Assembly: GCF_001544755.2 (NCBI RefSeq)
Contig: NZ_FCOF02000020.1
Coordinates: 50,290-114,289, forward strand
Source: Caballeronia catudaia
GTDB taxonomy: Bacteria > Pseudomonadota > Gammaproteobacteria > Burkholderiales > Burkholderiaceae
Direction: 5' to 3'
DNA length: 64,000 bases
Shown: piece by piece, positions 42,131 to 51,581 of the stretch
Position numbering within the stretch: position 1 is the stretch's first letter
Layout of the letters: the number at the start of each line of letters is the position of its first letter
Made by a program: the position numbers and the translations under genes
Notes under the pieces: model-generated
Databases searched by the model: none
Told to the model about the DNA's origin: nothing
Seen by the model: the letters and a program-made list of their open reading frames with translations, nothing else

Positions 42131-43126
42131 TCAGCGATCCGCTTCGTGGCTCATCGAGTGCGGCGTCGGCGTCTCGTTGATGGTCTCGAGATAGCGCTGC
42201 GCGTCGAGCGCGGCCATGCAGCCGGTGCCCGCGCTCGTGATCGCCTGGCGATAGACATGATCCTGCACGTCGCCCGCCGCGAACACGCCCGCGATGCTCG
42301 TCGCCGTGGCGTCGCCGCTCGTGCCGCCCTTCGTGATGATGTAGCCGCCCTTCATTTCGAGCTGGCCCGCGAAAAGATCGGTGTTCGGCTTGTGGCCGAT
42401 CGCGACGAACACACCTTGCAGCGCGATGTCCGTGGTCGTGCCGGTTTGCGTGTCCTTGACGCGCAGCCCGGTGACGCCTGTGTTGTCGCCGAGGACTTCG
42501 TCGAGCACGTGGTTCCATTTGATTTCGACGACGCCTTCCTTTTCCTTCGCGAGCAGGCGGTCGATGAGGATCGGCTCGGCGCGGAACTTGTCGCGGCGGT
42601 GCACGACCGTCACTTTCTTCGCGATGCCCGCGAGATAGATCGCTTCCTCGACGGCCGTGTTGCCGCCGCCGATCACGGCGACTTCGCCGTTGCGATAGAA
42701 GAAGCCGTCGCAGGTCGCGCAGGCGGACACGCCCTTGCCCATGAACGCTTCTTCGGACGGTACGCCGAGATATTGCGCCGATGCGCCCGTCGCGATGATG
42801 AGCGAATCGCACGTGTACTCGCCCGAGTCGCCGATGAGGCGCATCGGACGCTCGTTGAGCTTCGCCGTGTGGATGTGATCGAAGACGATGTCGGTGTTGA
42901 ACGCGCGCGCGTGTTCTTCGAGACGCTGCATCAGTTCGGGGCCCTGGACGCCCGAGGGATCGCCCGGCCAGTTCTCGACGTCCGTGGTGGTCATCAGCTG
43001 GCCGCCTTGTGCAAGGCCCGTGATGAGCAGCGGCGACAGGTTCGCGCGCGCGGCGTAGACGGCGGCGGAGTAGCCGGCGGGGCCGGAACCGAGAATCAGC
43101 ACTTTGGCGTGTTTGGGCGAAGACAT
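42131..43126 (-). CDS. trxB: Thioredoxin reductase
   Basis: An NADPH:thioredoxin flavoenzyme of 331 residues. It has the FAD-binding GSGPAGYSAAVYAARANL near the start, the redox motif C136-AT-C139 (ACATCDGFF), the NADPH-binding VIGGGNTAVEEA and the terminal GVFAAGDVQDHVYRQAITSAGTG. It keeps thioredoxin reduced in the cytoplasm. It is divergent from ftsK, an arrangement common in Burkholderiaceae. Confidence 0.96.
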   Translation of the reverse strand: MSSPKHAKVLILGSGPAGYSAAVYAARANLSPLLITGLAQGGQLMTTTDVENWPGDPSGVQGPELMQRLEEHARAFNTDIVFDHIHTAKLNERPMRLIGDSGEYTCDSLIIATGASAQYLGVPSEEAFMGKGVSACATCDGFFYRNGEVAVIGGGNTAVEEAIYLAGIAKKVTVVHRRDKFRAEPILIDRLLAKEKEGVVEIKWNHVLDEVLGDNTGVTGLRVKDTQTGTTTDIALQGVFVAIGHKPNTDLFAGQLEMKGGYIITKGGTSGDATATSIAGVFAAGDVQDHVYRQAITSAGTGCMAALDAQRYLETINETPTPHSMSHEADR

Positions 43127-43481
43127 GATGATGGTCCGTTATTGATGGTCAGCTCGGAAGCACGCGTTGTGTCTGCGATGCAGCAATATCGACGCAAAAC
43201 AGTGACGGCAAAGACGCGCCAAGGCTTCCGCTGAACCGTATTTAGGTGCAAAAGGGGGATTATAAAGGCCGATGGAAAAGCCTTCCGAGTGAACCTTTCA
43301 ATCGGATTGATAGGTGAAGCGCAAAGATTCGGGCACATGACGCAGGCGTGACGAGTGTTACAGGTTGCAAGAAGCCGTCCGTTTTTGCGCCTTTCACTGC
43401 AATGCAGCGTTTACAATAGGCCACCGTTCCATGCGGCCCTGCGCGAGACGCGGGTGGCCGCAAGAAAGCGACACCGAATCA
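43127..43481. promoter_or_regulatory. Divergent trxB-ftsK intergenic region
   Basis: A gap of 355 bp without a gene. It must carry the promoters of trxB and ftsK. No operator-like repeat or RNA structure was recognised. Confidence 0.4.
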
Positions 43482-45797
43482 ATGGCCAAAGCTACTTATT
43501 CCGCGAGCCCGCAGGCATTGCCGCACCGCATGTCGCGGCTCTTCACCGAGATTCGATGGATTCTCCAGGTCGCCCTCGGACTGTTCCTCGTGATGGCGCT
43601 CCTCTCGTACAGCCGCAAGGACCCGAGCTGGACGCACGCCGTGAGCGTCGATCACTTTTCGAACTGGGCGGGGCGCGTCGGCGCGTACACGTCGGATATT
43701 CTGCTGCTCGTCTTCGGGCTGTCTTCGTACTGGCTGATCGTGCTGCTCGCGCGGCGCATCGTCGCGAATTATCGAAGAATCACACAGCCGCCCGCCGTGG
43801 ATGAAGACGCGCCCAGAGACCGCACCTGGCTCGCCGAAGCCTTCGCGTTCGTGCTCGTGCTGCTCGCGAGCGACGGCATCGAGGCGCTGCGCATGTGGTC
43901 GCTCAAGGTCCAGTTGCCGCGCGCGCCGGGCGGCGTGGTTGGCGACGTCGTCGCGCGCCACGTCTCGCATGCGCTCGGCTTCACCGGCGCGACGCTGTTT
44001 CTTTTGATCGCGCTCGCGATCGGCCTCTCGCTCTATTTCCGCTTCTCGTGGCTGTCCGTGTGCGAAAAGATCGGCGACGGCATTCTGAACGCGATCACCG
44101 GCGCGCAACTGCGCCGCGAAGCCGGACGCGACCGCAAGCTCGGCGAAGCGGCCGCTTCGACACGCGAAGTCAAAGTGGTGCGTTCGCGTGAAAAGAGCGA
44201 GGAGCACGAGCCGGTGATGATCGTGCCCGCGGCGCCCGCGCCCGCGCGCTCCGAGCGCGCCGAGAAGGAAAAGCAGGTGCCGCTCTTCAAGGATCTGCCG
44301 GGCGATTCCACCTTGCCGCCGCTCGCGTTGCTCGATCCGCCGCCGAAGACGCAGGAAACCATCGCCGCCGATACGCTCGAATACACGTCGCGCCTCATCG
44401 AGAAGAAGCTGAAGGATTTCGGCGTCGATGTGAGCGTCGTGGCCGCGTATCCGGGGCCGGTCGTCACGCGCTATGAAATCGAGCCGGCGACGGGCGTGAA
44501 GGGCAGTCAGATCGTCGGGCTCGCGAAGGATCTGGCGCGCTCGCTGTCGCTCGTGTCTATTCGCGTCGTCGAGACGATTCCGGGCAAGAATTTCATGGCG
44601 CTCGAATTGCCGAATCAGCGGCGTCAGACGGTCAAGCTCTCCGAAATTCTCGGCTCGGAGGTCTACGCGAACGGCGCATCACCGCTGACGATGGGCCTCG
44701 GCAAGGACATCGGCGGCAATCCGGTCTGCGCCGATCTCGCGAAGATGCCGCACTTGCTGGTCGCCGGCACGACGGGCTCGGGCAAGTCGGTCGGCATCAA
44801 CGCGATGATTCTCTCGCTCTTGTATAAGGCGAGCGCGGATCAGGTGCGCCTCATCCTCATCGATCCGAAGATGCTCGAAATGAGCGTCTACGAAGGCATT
44901 CCGCATCTGCTGTGTCCGGTCGTCACCGACATGCGGCAGGCCGGCCACGCGCTCAACTGGGCGGTCGCGGAGATGGAACGCCGCTACAAGCTGATGAGCA
45001 AGATGGGCGTGCGCAATCTCGCGAGCTTCAACACGAAGATCGACGAAGCGAAGAAGCGCGACGAAAAGATTCCGAACCCGTTCAGCCTCACGCCGGATGA
45101 TCCCGAGCCGCTCACGCGCCTGCCGAACATCGTCGTCGTGATCGATGAATTGGCCGACCTGATGATGGTCGTCGGCAAGAAGGTCGAAGAGCTGATCGCG
45201 CGGATCGCGCAGAAGGCGCGCGCGGCGGGCATCCATTTGATTCTCGCGACGCAGCGTCCTTCGGTCGACGTGATCACCGGGCTCATCAAGGCGAACGTGC
45301 CGACGCGCATGGCGTTCCAGGTGTCGTCGAAGATCGATTCGCGCACGATTCTCGATCAGCAGGGCGCGGAATCGCTGCTCGGAATGGGCGACATGCTCTA
45401 TCTGCCGCCGGGCTCCGGCTTGCCCGTGCGCGTGCACGGCGCGTTCGTGTCGGACGAGGAAGTGCATCGCGTCGTCGACAAGTTGAAGGAGCACGGCGAG
45501 CCGAACTATATCGAAGGCATTCTAGAAGGCGGTCTCGCAGGCGATGGCGACGAAGGCTCGGCGGGCGCGGGCGGAACCGGCGGCGCCGACGGCGAGTCGG
45601 ATCCCCTGTACGACCAGGCGGTCGAGGTCGTCATCAAGAACAAGCGCGCGTCCATCTCGCTGGTGCAGCGGCATTTGCGCATCGGCTACAACCGCGCGGC
45701 GCGCCTGCTCGAACAGATGGAAAACTCGGGACTCGTGTCGGCGATGTCGTCGAACGGGAATCGCGAGATCCTCGCGCCGGCGCGCGACGGGGAATGA
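43482..45797 (+). CDS. ftsK: DNA translocase FtsK
   Basis: A protein of 771 residues, a compact FtsK/SpoIIIE. Four membrane helices lie in the first about 190 residues (TEIRWILQVALGLFLVMALLSY, ILLLVFGLSSYWLIVLLA and others). A linker, then alpha and beta motor domains follow, with Walker A VAGTTGSGKSVGINAM and Walker B IVVVIDELADLMMV. The C-terminal gamma winged helix is DPLYDQAVEVVIKNKRASISLVQRHLRIGYNRAARLLEQ. It pumps chromosome ends across the septum and activates XerCD at dif. It is followed 28 nt later by lolA. Confidence 0.97.
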   Translation: MAKATYSASPQALPHRMSRLFTEIRWILQVALGLFLVMALLSYSRKDPSWTHAVSVDHFSNWAGRVGAYTSDILLLVFGLSSYWLIVLLARRIVANYRRITQPPAVDEDAPRDRTWLAEAFAFVLVLLASDGIEALRMWSLKVQLPRAPGGVVGDVVARHVSHALGFTGATLFLLIALAIGLSLYFRFSWLSVCEKIGDGILNAITGAQLRREAGRDRKLGEAAASTREVKVVRSREKSEEHEPVMIVPAAPAPARSERAEKEKQVPLFKDLPGDSTLPPLALLDPPPKTQETIAADTLEYTSRLIEKKLKDFGVDVSVVAAYPGPVVTRYEIEPATGVKGSQIVGLAKDLARSLSLVSIRVVETIPGKNFMALELPNQRRQTVKLSEILGSEVYANGASPLTMGLGKDIGGNPVCADLAKMPHLLVAGTTGSGKSVGINAMILSLLYKASADQVRLILIDPKMLEMSVYEGIPHLLCPVVTDMRQAGHALNWAVAEMERRYKLMSKMGVRNLASFNTKIDEAKKRDEKIPNPFSLTPDDPEPLTRLPNIVVVIDELADLMMVVGKKVEELIARIAQKARAAGIHLILATQRPSVDVITGLIKANVPTRMAFQVSSKIDSRTILDQQGAESLLGMGDMLYLPPGSGLPVRVHGAFVSDEEVHRVVDKLKEHGEPNYIEGILEGGLAGDGDEGSAGAGGTGGADGESDPLYDQAVEVVIKNKRASISLVQRHLRIGYNRAARLLEQMENSGLVSAMSSNGNREILAPARDGE

Positions 45798-45825
45798 CGC
45801 GCGCGTCCAAACGGAGAACACAACG

Positions 45826-46506
45826 ATGAAGCAATATACGGGGAATCCCTTTACGAAGGCGTTCGGCGCGGCGATCGTGTCGGCGTCGATGCTTTTCGCA
45901 TCGCATGCTTTCGCGAGCGGCACGGAGCAGTTGAAAGCGTTCGTGTCGCAGGTTCGCGCGGCGCGCGGCGACTTCACGCAGCAGGAAATCAAGGCGCCGG
46001 GCAAGACGAACAGCGGCGCGACGTCGAACGCGGTGCCGACCAAGGGCGCGACGTCCAGCGGCACGTTCATGTTCGCGCGGCCGGGCAAGTTCATTTGGTC
46101 GTATCAGAAGCCGTATTCGCAAGTCCTTCAGGCCGACGGCGACAAGCTCTACGTCTACGACAAGGATCTGAACCAGGTCACCGTGCGCACGCTCGGCGGC
46201 GTGCTCGGCGCGAGCCCGGCGGCGATTCTCTTCGGCAGCAACGATCTGGACAAGAACTTCACGCTCCGCGACGCGGGCGAGAAGGGCGGCATCGACTGGC
46301 TGGAGCTCACGCCGAAGTCGAAGGACACGCAGTTCGAGACGGTCGGCATCGGCTTCAAGGACGGCAATCTGCAGGCGATGGAACTGCACGATGTCTTCGG
46401 CAACGTCACGCTGCTGACGTTCTCGAACATCCAGAAGAACCCGCCGATCAAGAGCGATACCTTCAAGTTCACCGTGCCGAAGGGCGCGGACGTGATCAAC
46501 GGCTGA
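45826..46506 (+). CDS. lolA: Outer-membrane lipoprotein carrier protein LolA
   Basis: A 226-residue periplasmic protein with a signal peptide (AFGAAIVSASMLFASHAFAS). The LolA fold begins EQLKAFVSQVRAARGDFTQQEI, with GTFMFARPGKFIWSYQKPYSQVLQADGDKLYVYDKDLNQVTVR and IKSDTFKFTVPKGADVING. It shuttles lipoproteins from LolCDE to LolB. It has a longer loop (KAPGKTNSGATSNAV) than E. coli LolA. It is transcribed with ftsK, and a bidirectional hairpin follows. Confidence 0.96.
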   Translation: MKQYTGNPFTKAFGAAIVSASMLFASHAFASGTEQLKAFVSQVRAARGDFTQQEIKAPGKTNSGATSNAVPTKGATSSGTFMFARPGKFIWSYQKPYSQVLQADGDKLYVYDKDLNQVTVRTLGGVLGASPAAILFGSNDLDKNFTLRDAGEKGGIDWLELTPKSKDTQFETVGIGFKDGNLQAMELHDVFGNVTLLTFSNIQKNPPIKSDTFKFTVPKGADVING

Positions 46507-46513
46507 TTCTCGC

Positions 46514-46545
46514 GGGGCGCTGATACGAAACAGCGCCCCGTTTCA
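46514..46545. terminator. Hairpin between the convergent lolA and LysR genes
   Basis: A 9-bp stem GGGGCGCTG/CAGCGCCCC with loop ATACGAAA. GTTTC follows on the plus strand. It ends just before the LysR stop codon and probably serves both directions. Confidence 0.7.
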
Positions 46546-47448
46546 ATCGACGGCCGCGTGCGCCGCGGCCATGTCTTCCAGAAACGCATCGACGATTTCC
46601 CGTTTCGTGCTGCGCGCGCCGCGCGTGACCATCTGAAACGCGACGCGATAGCGCATCGTCTTCGGATGCAACGGCGCGAGCAGTCCTTCCTTCACATACG
46701 GCGCGGCGAAATGCTCGGGCAGATAACCTAGATGCCGGCCGGATAGCACGAGCATCGCGACGGCCTCCATGTTGTCCGCCACCGCGCCGATATGGCGCGG
46801 CATGAGCTCGCCGGCTTCGGGTAGCGGATAGCTGCGCCAGGCCCAGTCGTGCTCGAACGCCTGCGCCACGCTCACACGCCCGGCGCGCGCGAACAGCGGA
46901 TGCTCGCGTGCGCAGTACGCGAGCTGGTCCTCCGCGAAAATTTCCGTGTAGTCGAGCGACGGCACGCGATGCCAGAAATAGCCGATCGCCATTTGAATCC
47001 GCTCCGCCAGCAGCATTTCTTCGAGCTCGCCCGGCGAGCGCACCAGCACGGCGATGCGCACCGATTCATCGCGTTGCCGGAAACGCGCGATGGCCTGACT
47101 GACGCGCGCGTTCGCGCTGACGGGCGTGTTGCCGATCATCCCCAGCGTGAGCGTGCCGACGAGCTTCTTGCCGACATTGCGCGCGGTCGAATCGAAGGTG
47201 TCGATGGCCGCGAGCAGCGTCCTGCACGCATCGACGAACTGCTCGCCGCGCGAAGTCAGCGCGAAGCCGCCGCGCCCGCGCTCGCAGAGCCGGTAGCCGA
47301 GCCGCGTTTCGAGCGTCGCGAGCTGCGTGCTGATGGTCGATTGCCCGACGTTGAGCGTCGCCTGCGCGGACGAGACGCCGCCCGCATCGACGATGGCGAG
47401 AAACACGCGGATCAGGCGCAGGTCGAGATCGGAAAGGTGAGTGAACAT
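46543..47448 (-). CDS. LysR-family transcriptional regulator
   Basis: A 301-residue protein. The N-terminal winged helix is DLDLRLIRVFLAIVDAGGVSSAQATLNVGQSTISTQLATLETRLGYRLCERGRGGFALTSRG. The effector-binding domain begins near residue 90. It is divergent from a ureohydrolase gene with a perfect 8-bp inverted repeat between them, so it probably controls that gene and itself. In Pseudomonas the analogous pair is GbuR/GbuA, with a guanidino acid as inducer; here this is inference. Confidence 0.92.
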   Translation of the reverse strand: MFTHLSDLDLRLIRVFLAIVDAGGVSSAQATLNVGQSTISTQLATLETRLGYRLCERGRGGFALTSRGEQFVDACRTLLAAIDTFDSTARNVGKKLVGTLTLGMIGNTPVSANARVSQAIARFRQRDESVRIAVLVRSPGELEEMLLAERIQMAIGYFWHRVPSLDYTEIFAEDQLAYCAREHPLFARAGRVSVAQAFEHDWAWRSYPLPEAGELMPRHIGAVADNMEAVAMLVLSGRHLGYLPEHFAAPYVKEGLLAPLHPKTMRYRVAFQMVTRGARSTKREIVDAFLEDMAAAHAAVD

Positions 47449-47461
47449 GCGTGGCGGCGAT

Positions 47462-47481
47462 ACATCGATAAATATCGATGT
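47462..47481. promoter_or_regulatory. Perfect inverted repeat, probable LysR operator
   Basis: ACATCGAT, AAAT, ATCGATGT: two perfect 8-bp arms with a 4-nt spacer, 14 nt upstream of the LysR start and about 80 nt upstream of the ureohydrolase ATG. It contains the T-N11-A pattern of LysR sites. Confidence 0.65.
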
Positions 47482-47563
47482 TAAGTTATTTTCTTCGCCA
47501 TTTCATCTTCGTCGCAAGGCGGCTATTAATGGTCGGGTCGCAACAAAACATTCATTCGACGCC

Positions 47564-48598
47564 ATGAATACGACTTCGCTTTTTGCACCCGCCGAGCACT
47601 TCGATTCGCACTTTCTCGAACAGCGTGCCGAGCGCCCGCAGCCGCTCTCGGGCAATCAGATGCCGCGCTGCGGCGGCATTACCACCATGATGCGCCTGCC
47701 GCACGTCCAGTCGGCCGAAGGGCTCGATGCGTGCTTCGTCGGCGTGCCGTTCGATCTCGGCACGTCCAACCGCACGGGCGCGCGCTTCGGGCCGCGTCAG
47801 GTGCGCAGCGAATCCGTGCTGCTGCGCCCGTACAACATGGCGACGCGCGCCGCGCCCTTCGACTCGCTGCGCGTGGCCGATATCGGCGATGTCGCGATCA
47901 ATCCGTACAACCTGCTCGATTCGATCGACCGCATCGAGCGCGCTTATCGCGAGATCCTGAAGCACGGTTGCAAGCCGCTCACGCTTGGCGGCGACCACAC
48001 CATCGCGCTGCCGATCCTGCGCGCGATTCACGCAAAGCATGGCAAGGTCGGGCTGATTCATATCGACGCACACGCGGACGTCAACGACACCATGTTCGGC
48101 GAGAAGATCGCGCACGGCACGCCGTTTCGCCGCGCGGTGGAAGAGGGCCTGCTCGATTGCTCGCGCGTCGTGCAGATCGGCCTGCGCGGCACGGGCTACG
48201 AAGCTGGCGATTTCGACTGGTGCCGCGAACAGGGCTTTCGCGTCGTGCAGACAGAGGAGTGCTGGAACAAGTCGCTCGCGCCGCTGATGGAAGAAGTGCG
48301 CGCGCAGATGGGCGACGGCCCGGTCTACATCACGTTCGATATCGACGGCATCGATCCCGCGTTCGCGCCGGGCACGGGCACGCCGGAAATCGCCGGCCTG
48401 ACGGTGCCGCAGGCGCTGGAGATCGTGCGCGGCGCGCGCGGACTGAATATCGTGGGCGCGGATCTGGTGGAAGTCGCGCCGCCGTATGACCCGTTCGGCA
48501 CGACCGCGCTGCTCGGCGCGAACCTCGCGTTCGAACTGCTGTGCGTGCTGCCGGGCGTGGAATATCGGCCCTATCGTGCGGCGGGCGCGGCGAAATAG
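47564..48598 (+). CDS. Ureohydrolase (agmatinase/guanidinobutyrase-like)
   Basis: A binuclear manganese enzyme of 344 residues that removes urea from a guanidino compound. Metal motifs are GGDHTIALPIL, IHIDAHADVND and TFDIDGIDPAFAPGTGTPEIAG. The N-terminus (LSGNQMPRCGGITTMMRLP) is like guanidinobutyrase/guanidinopropionase-type enzymes rather than arginase. It is accompanied by a divergent LysR gene and an NCS1 permease, as in the Pseudomonas guanidinobutyrase locus. Substrate assignment is tentative. Confidence 0.88.
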   Translation: MNTTSLFAPAEHFDSHFLEQRAERPQPLSGNQMPRCGGITTMMRLPHVQSAEGLDACFVGVPFDLGTSNRTGARFGPRQVRSESVLLRPYNMATRAAPFDSLRVADIGDVAINPYNLLDSIDRIERAYREILKHGCKPLTLGGDHTIALPILRAIHAKHGKVGLIHIDAHADVNDTMFGEKIAHGTPFRRAVEEGLLDCSRVVQIGLRGTGYEAGDFDWCREQGFRVVQTEECWNKSLAPLMEEVRAQMGDGPVYITFDIDGIDPAFAPGTGTPEIAGLTVPQALEIVRGARGLNIVGADLVEVAPPYDPFGTTALLGANLAFELLCVLPGVEYRPYRAAGAAK

Positions 48599-48601
48599 GG
48601 G

Positions 48602-49921
48602 TTACGCGTACGCGCGACGCCTTCCCGACACGAGCAGCAAATAGCACACCGCGCCGAGCGCGAGTGCGGGCAGCGTCGCGCCCAGATTGGGCAGCCATTG
48701 GTTGATCGCGTGATATGCGGCAATTCCGATGCCCCACGCGATGAACGCGCTCACGTGCCAGCCGCCTGAATAACCGTATCGGCCGTTGACATCGGCGAGC
48801 ACGGCGGCGTCGATGCGACGCTTTCGCACGATGAAGTGATCCGCGAGCACGACGCCGAAGAGCGGCGCGAAAACCGAGCCGATGAGCAAAAGGAAGTTCT
48901 GATACTTGCCCATCGCGACGACGAGCGCGACGAGCGTGCATAGCGCGCCGAACGCGCACGACAGCATCGGCACGCTGGCGCGCGCCCAGAACGTGCCCGT
49001 CGATACGGCGGCGGAGTGGATATCGGCGAAGGCGTTGTCGATTTCATCGATCAGGATGAGGAACAGCGCGAGGCCGCCGCCCGCCTGCGCGAACGCGGTC
49101 GTCAGGAGCGCATCGCCGCCGCCCGCCGCGAGTCCGTAGATCGCGCCGAGCGCATAGAACCACAGGTTCGCGATGCCGTAGCCGAGCAGCGTGCCGCGAA
49201 ACGCGCCGCCCGCGCTCTTGCCGAAACGCGTGTAATCGGCGATCAGCGGCAGCCACGAAAGCGGCATCGCGACGACGAGATCAATGCCCGCGCCGAACGC
49301 CATCTCGCCCGTGCCTGGCCGCGACATGAGCGCGGCGATATCGTGCTTCGCGAGCAGATTCCACGTGAGCCAGCCCGCGCCGCCGAGCAGGAGCCAGATG
49401 CCCCAGGTCCGCAGAAAGCGCCGCACGAAGGAGAGCGGGCCGCTCACCGCGAGCAGCGTCGCGAGCGCGCCGAAGATGAGCGTCCAGACGAGCGGCATCG
49501 AAAGATTGAAGGACTGTTTCGCGAGCGCATCGGCGGAATCTCGCATCACGATGATTTCGAACGAGCCCCAGCCGACGAGCTGAATCGCGTTCAGCACGGC
49601 CGGCACCGATGCGCCGCGCACGCCGAGCGTCGGCCGCAGCGACGACATCGCCGCGAGCCCCGTATCCGTGCCGATGACGCCCGCCAGCGCGAGCAGCACG
49701 ACGCCGAGCACCGAGCCGATGACGATCGCCACGAGCGCGTGCGGCAGCGACAATCCCGGCACCAGCAGCGCGCCCGCCTGCGCGACGAGCAGCCCGATGC
49801 CGAGCGAAAACCACAGCGCGAAGGCGTCGCTCGTGCCGAACGCGCGCCGCTCGGGCGGCACCGGCGTGAGCGGCGCGTAAGTGGCGCGGTCGTCGTGTTG
49901 GCCGATAGTCTCTTGCTGCAT
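48602..49921 (-). CDS. NCS1-family permease (CytX/CodB-like)
   Basis: A 439-residue inner-membrane carrier with about 12 helices. Family marks are FALWFSLGIGLLVAQAGALLVPGLSLPHALVAIVIGSVLG, NAIQLVGWGSFEIIVMRDSADAL, PLSWLPLIADYTRFGK and VFAPLFGVVLADHFIVRKRR. NCS1 proteins import nucleobases, hydroxymethylpyrimidine or allantoin. No TPP riboswitch pattern was found upstream, which argues against a thiamine-precursor role. It converges on the ureohydrolase gene (3-nt gap), so uptake of a guanidino or amidine compound is possible. Confidence 0.85.
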   Translation of the reverse strand: MQQETIGQHDDRATYAPLTPVPPERRAFGTSDAFALWFSLGIGLLVAQAGALLVPGLSLPHALVAIVIGSVLGVVLLALAGVIGTDTGLAAMSSLRPTLGVRGASVPAVLNAIQLVGWGSFEIIVMRDSADALAKQSFNLSMPLVWTLIFGALATLLAVSGPLSFVRRFLRTWGIWLLLGGAGWLTWNLLAKHDIAALMSRPGTGEMAFGAGIDLVVAMPLSWLPLIADYTRFGKSAGGAFRGTLLGYGIANLWFYALGAIYGLAAGGGDALLTTAFAQAGGGLALFLILIDEIDNAFADIHSAAVSTGTFWARASVPMLSCAFGALCTLVALVVAMGKYQNFLLLIGSVFAPLFGVVLADHFIVRKRRIDAAVLADVNGRYGYSGGWHVSAFIAWGIGIAAYHAINQWLPNLGATLPALALGAVCYLLLVSGRRRAYA

Positions 49922-50139
49922 GGGTTTGCGTCCCTATATTGTCGTGCCGGCTGAACGTGTCCGCACGCCCGGCTGTCATAATTGTCCGATTCTGCGGTCT
50001 GATCGCGCCGCGCGACAAGCTGGCCGAATGGCCGATGCCCACGCGCGCCGGAAAAGGGCAAGATTATCGCCGCGTTCGACTCAACTGCGCTCATCGAATG
50101 ATGGCGCACCTTTGCGCATTCGTTGCGCCGACCAAGCAC

Positions 50140-51456
50140 ATGTTCGAAGAAAACCGTGGCACCGTTCCGCTCGCGGAGCGCTTGCGCCCCCGCACCATCG
50201 ACGACGTGATCGGCCAGAAGCATCTGCTCGGCTCGAGCAAGCCGCTGCGCGTCGCGTTCGAATCGGGCGAGGCGCACTCGATGATTCTCTGGGGCCCGCC
50301 CGGCGTCGGCAAGACCACGCTCGCGCGCCTGATGGCCGATGCGTTTCACGCGCAATTCATCTCGCTCTCGGCGGTGCTGTCGGGCGTGAAGGACATTCGC
50401 GAGGCGGTGGAGATGGCGCAGATTCATCGCGCGAACGGGCATCAGACGCTCGTGTTCGTCGACGAAGTGCACCGCTTCAACAAGAGCCAGCAGGACGCGT
50501 TCTTGCCGCACGTGGAGTCGGGCCTGTTCGTGTTCGTCGGCGCGACGACGGAAAATCCGTCGTTCGAAGTGAACAGCGCGTTGCTGTCGCGCGCAGCGGT
50601 GTACGTCCTGAAAAGTCTCGATGCCGACGAACTGAAGGAACTGCTCGAACGCGCGACGAAGGACCTCGGCGGCCTCACGTTCACCGACGAAGCGCGCGAC
50701 GCGCTCATCGGCTCCGCGGACGGCGACGGCCGCAAGCTGCTGAACAACCTGGAGATCGTCGCGCGCGCGGCGGCGCAGCAAAAGCAGACGGACGTCGACG
50801 GCGCGCTGCTCGGCACCGCCCTCGCGGAAAATCTGCGCCGTTTCGACAAGGGCGGCGACGCGTTTTACGATCAGATCAGCGCGCTGCACAAATCGGTGCG
50901 CGGCAGCAATCCGGACGCCGCGCTGTACTGGTTCTGTCGCATGCTCGACGGCGGCGCGGACGCGCGCTACATGGCGCGGCGCATCGTACGCATGGCGTGG
51001 GAGGATATCGGGCTCGCCGATCCGCGCGCCGCGCGCATCGCGCTCGATGCCGCCGAGACCTACGAGCGGCTCGGCTCGCCGGAAGGCGAACTCGCGCTCG
51101 CGCAGGCGCTCATTTATCTGGCTGTCGCGCCGAAATCGAACGCGGGATACAACGCGTACAACGAGGCGCGGCGCTTCGTCGGCAAGGATCAGTCGCGCGG
51201 CGTGCCCGTGCATCTGCGCAACGCGCCGACGAAGCTGATGAAGGAGCTCGGCTACGGCCACGAATATCGCTACGCGCACGACGAGCCCGACGCGTACGCC
51301 GCGGGCGAAACCTATCTTCCCGACGGCATGCGCGATCCGCACTGGTATCAGCCGACGCCGCGCGGGCTCGAGGGCAAGATCGGCGAAAAGCTCAGCCGCC
51401 TCGCCGAACTCGACGACGCCTGGCGGCGCGACCATCGCGACGACAAGAAGCGGTGA
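50140..51456 (+). CDS. rarA: Replication-associated recombination protein A (MgsA)
   Basis: A clamp-loader-like AAA+ ATPase of 438 residues. It begins FEENRGTVPLAERLRPRTIDDVIGQKHLLG. It has Walker A GPPGVGKTTLARL, Walker B VFVDEVHRFNKSQQDAF, sensor ATTENPSFEVNSALLSR, and the C-terminal tetramerisation domain (DPRAARIALDAAETYERLGSPEGELALAQALIYLA). It acts at stalled forks. The ATG at 50140 gives the family N-terminus; upstream ATGs (50098, 50101) would add an atypical tail. It precedes serS, as in many proteobacteria. Confidence 0.94.
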   Translation: MFEENRGTVPLAERLRPRTIDDVIGQKHLLGSSKPLRVAFESGEAHSMILWGPPGVGKTTLARLMADAFHAQFISLSAVLSGVKDIREAVEMAQIHRANGHQTLVFVDEVHRFNKSQQDAFLPHVESGLFVFVGATTENPSFEVNSALLSRAAVYVLKSLDADELKELLERATKDLGGLTFTDEARDALIGSADGDGRKLLNNLEIVARAAAQQKQTDVDGALLGTALAENLRRFDKGGDAFYDQISALHKSVRGSNPDAALYWFCRMLDGGADARYMARRIVRMAWEDIGLADPRAARIALDAAETYERLGSPEGELALAQALIYLAVAPKSNAGYNAYNEARRFVGKDQSRGVPVHLRNAPTKLMKELGYGHEYRYAHDEPDAYAAGETYLPDGMRDPHWYQPTPRGLEGKIGEKLSRLAELDDAWRRDHRDDKKR

Positions 51457-51581
51457 AATCCGCGCCGTTCGTTTCGCGCGGGCGCATCCGGCGTTTCGCT
51501 GAGCGGTGCGCCGATTGCGCACGTCGCCCGATGACCGTGCGCTAAAATCGGTCTTTCCGAATACTTAACAAAGCAGCCCCC

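Noticed and set aside
49922..50139. Possible TPP riboswitch before the NCS1/CytX-like permease
   Set aside because: The conserved CTGAGA and ACCTGA elements of the TPP aptamer are not present on the minus strand upstream of 49921.
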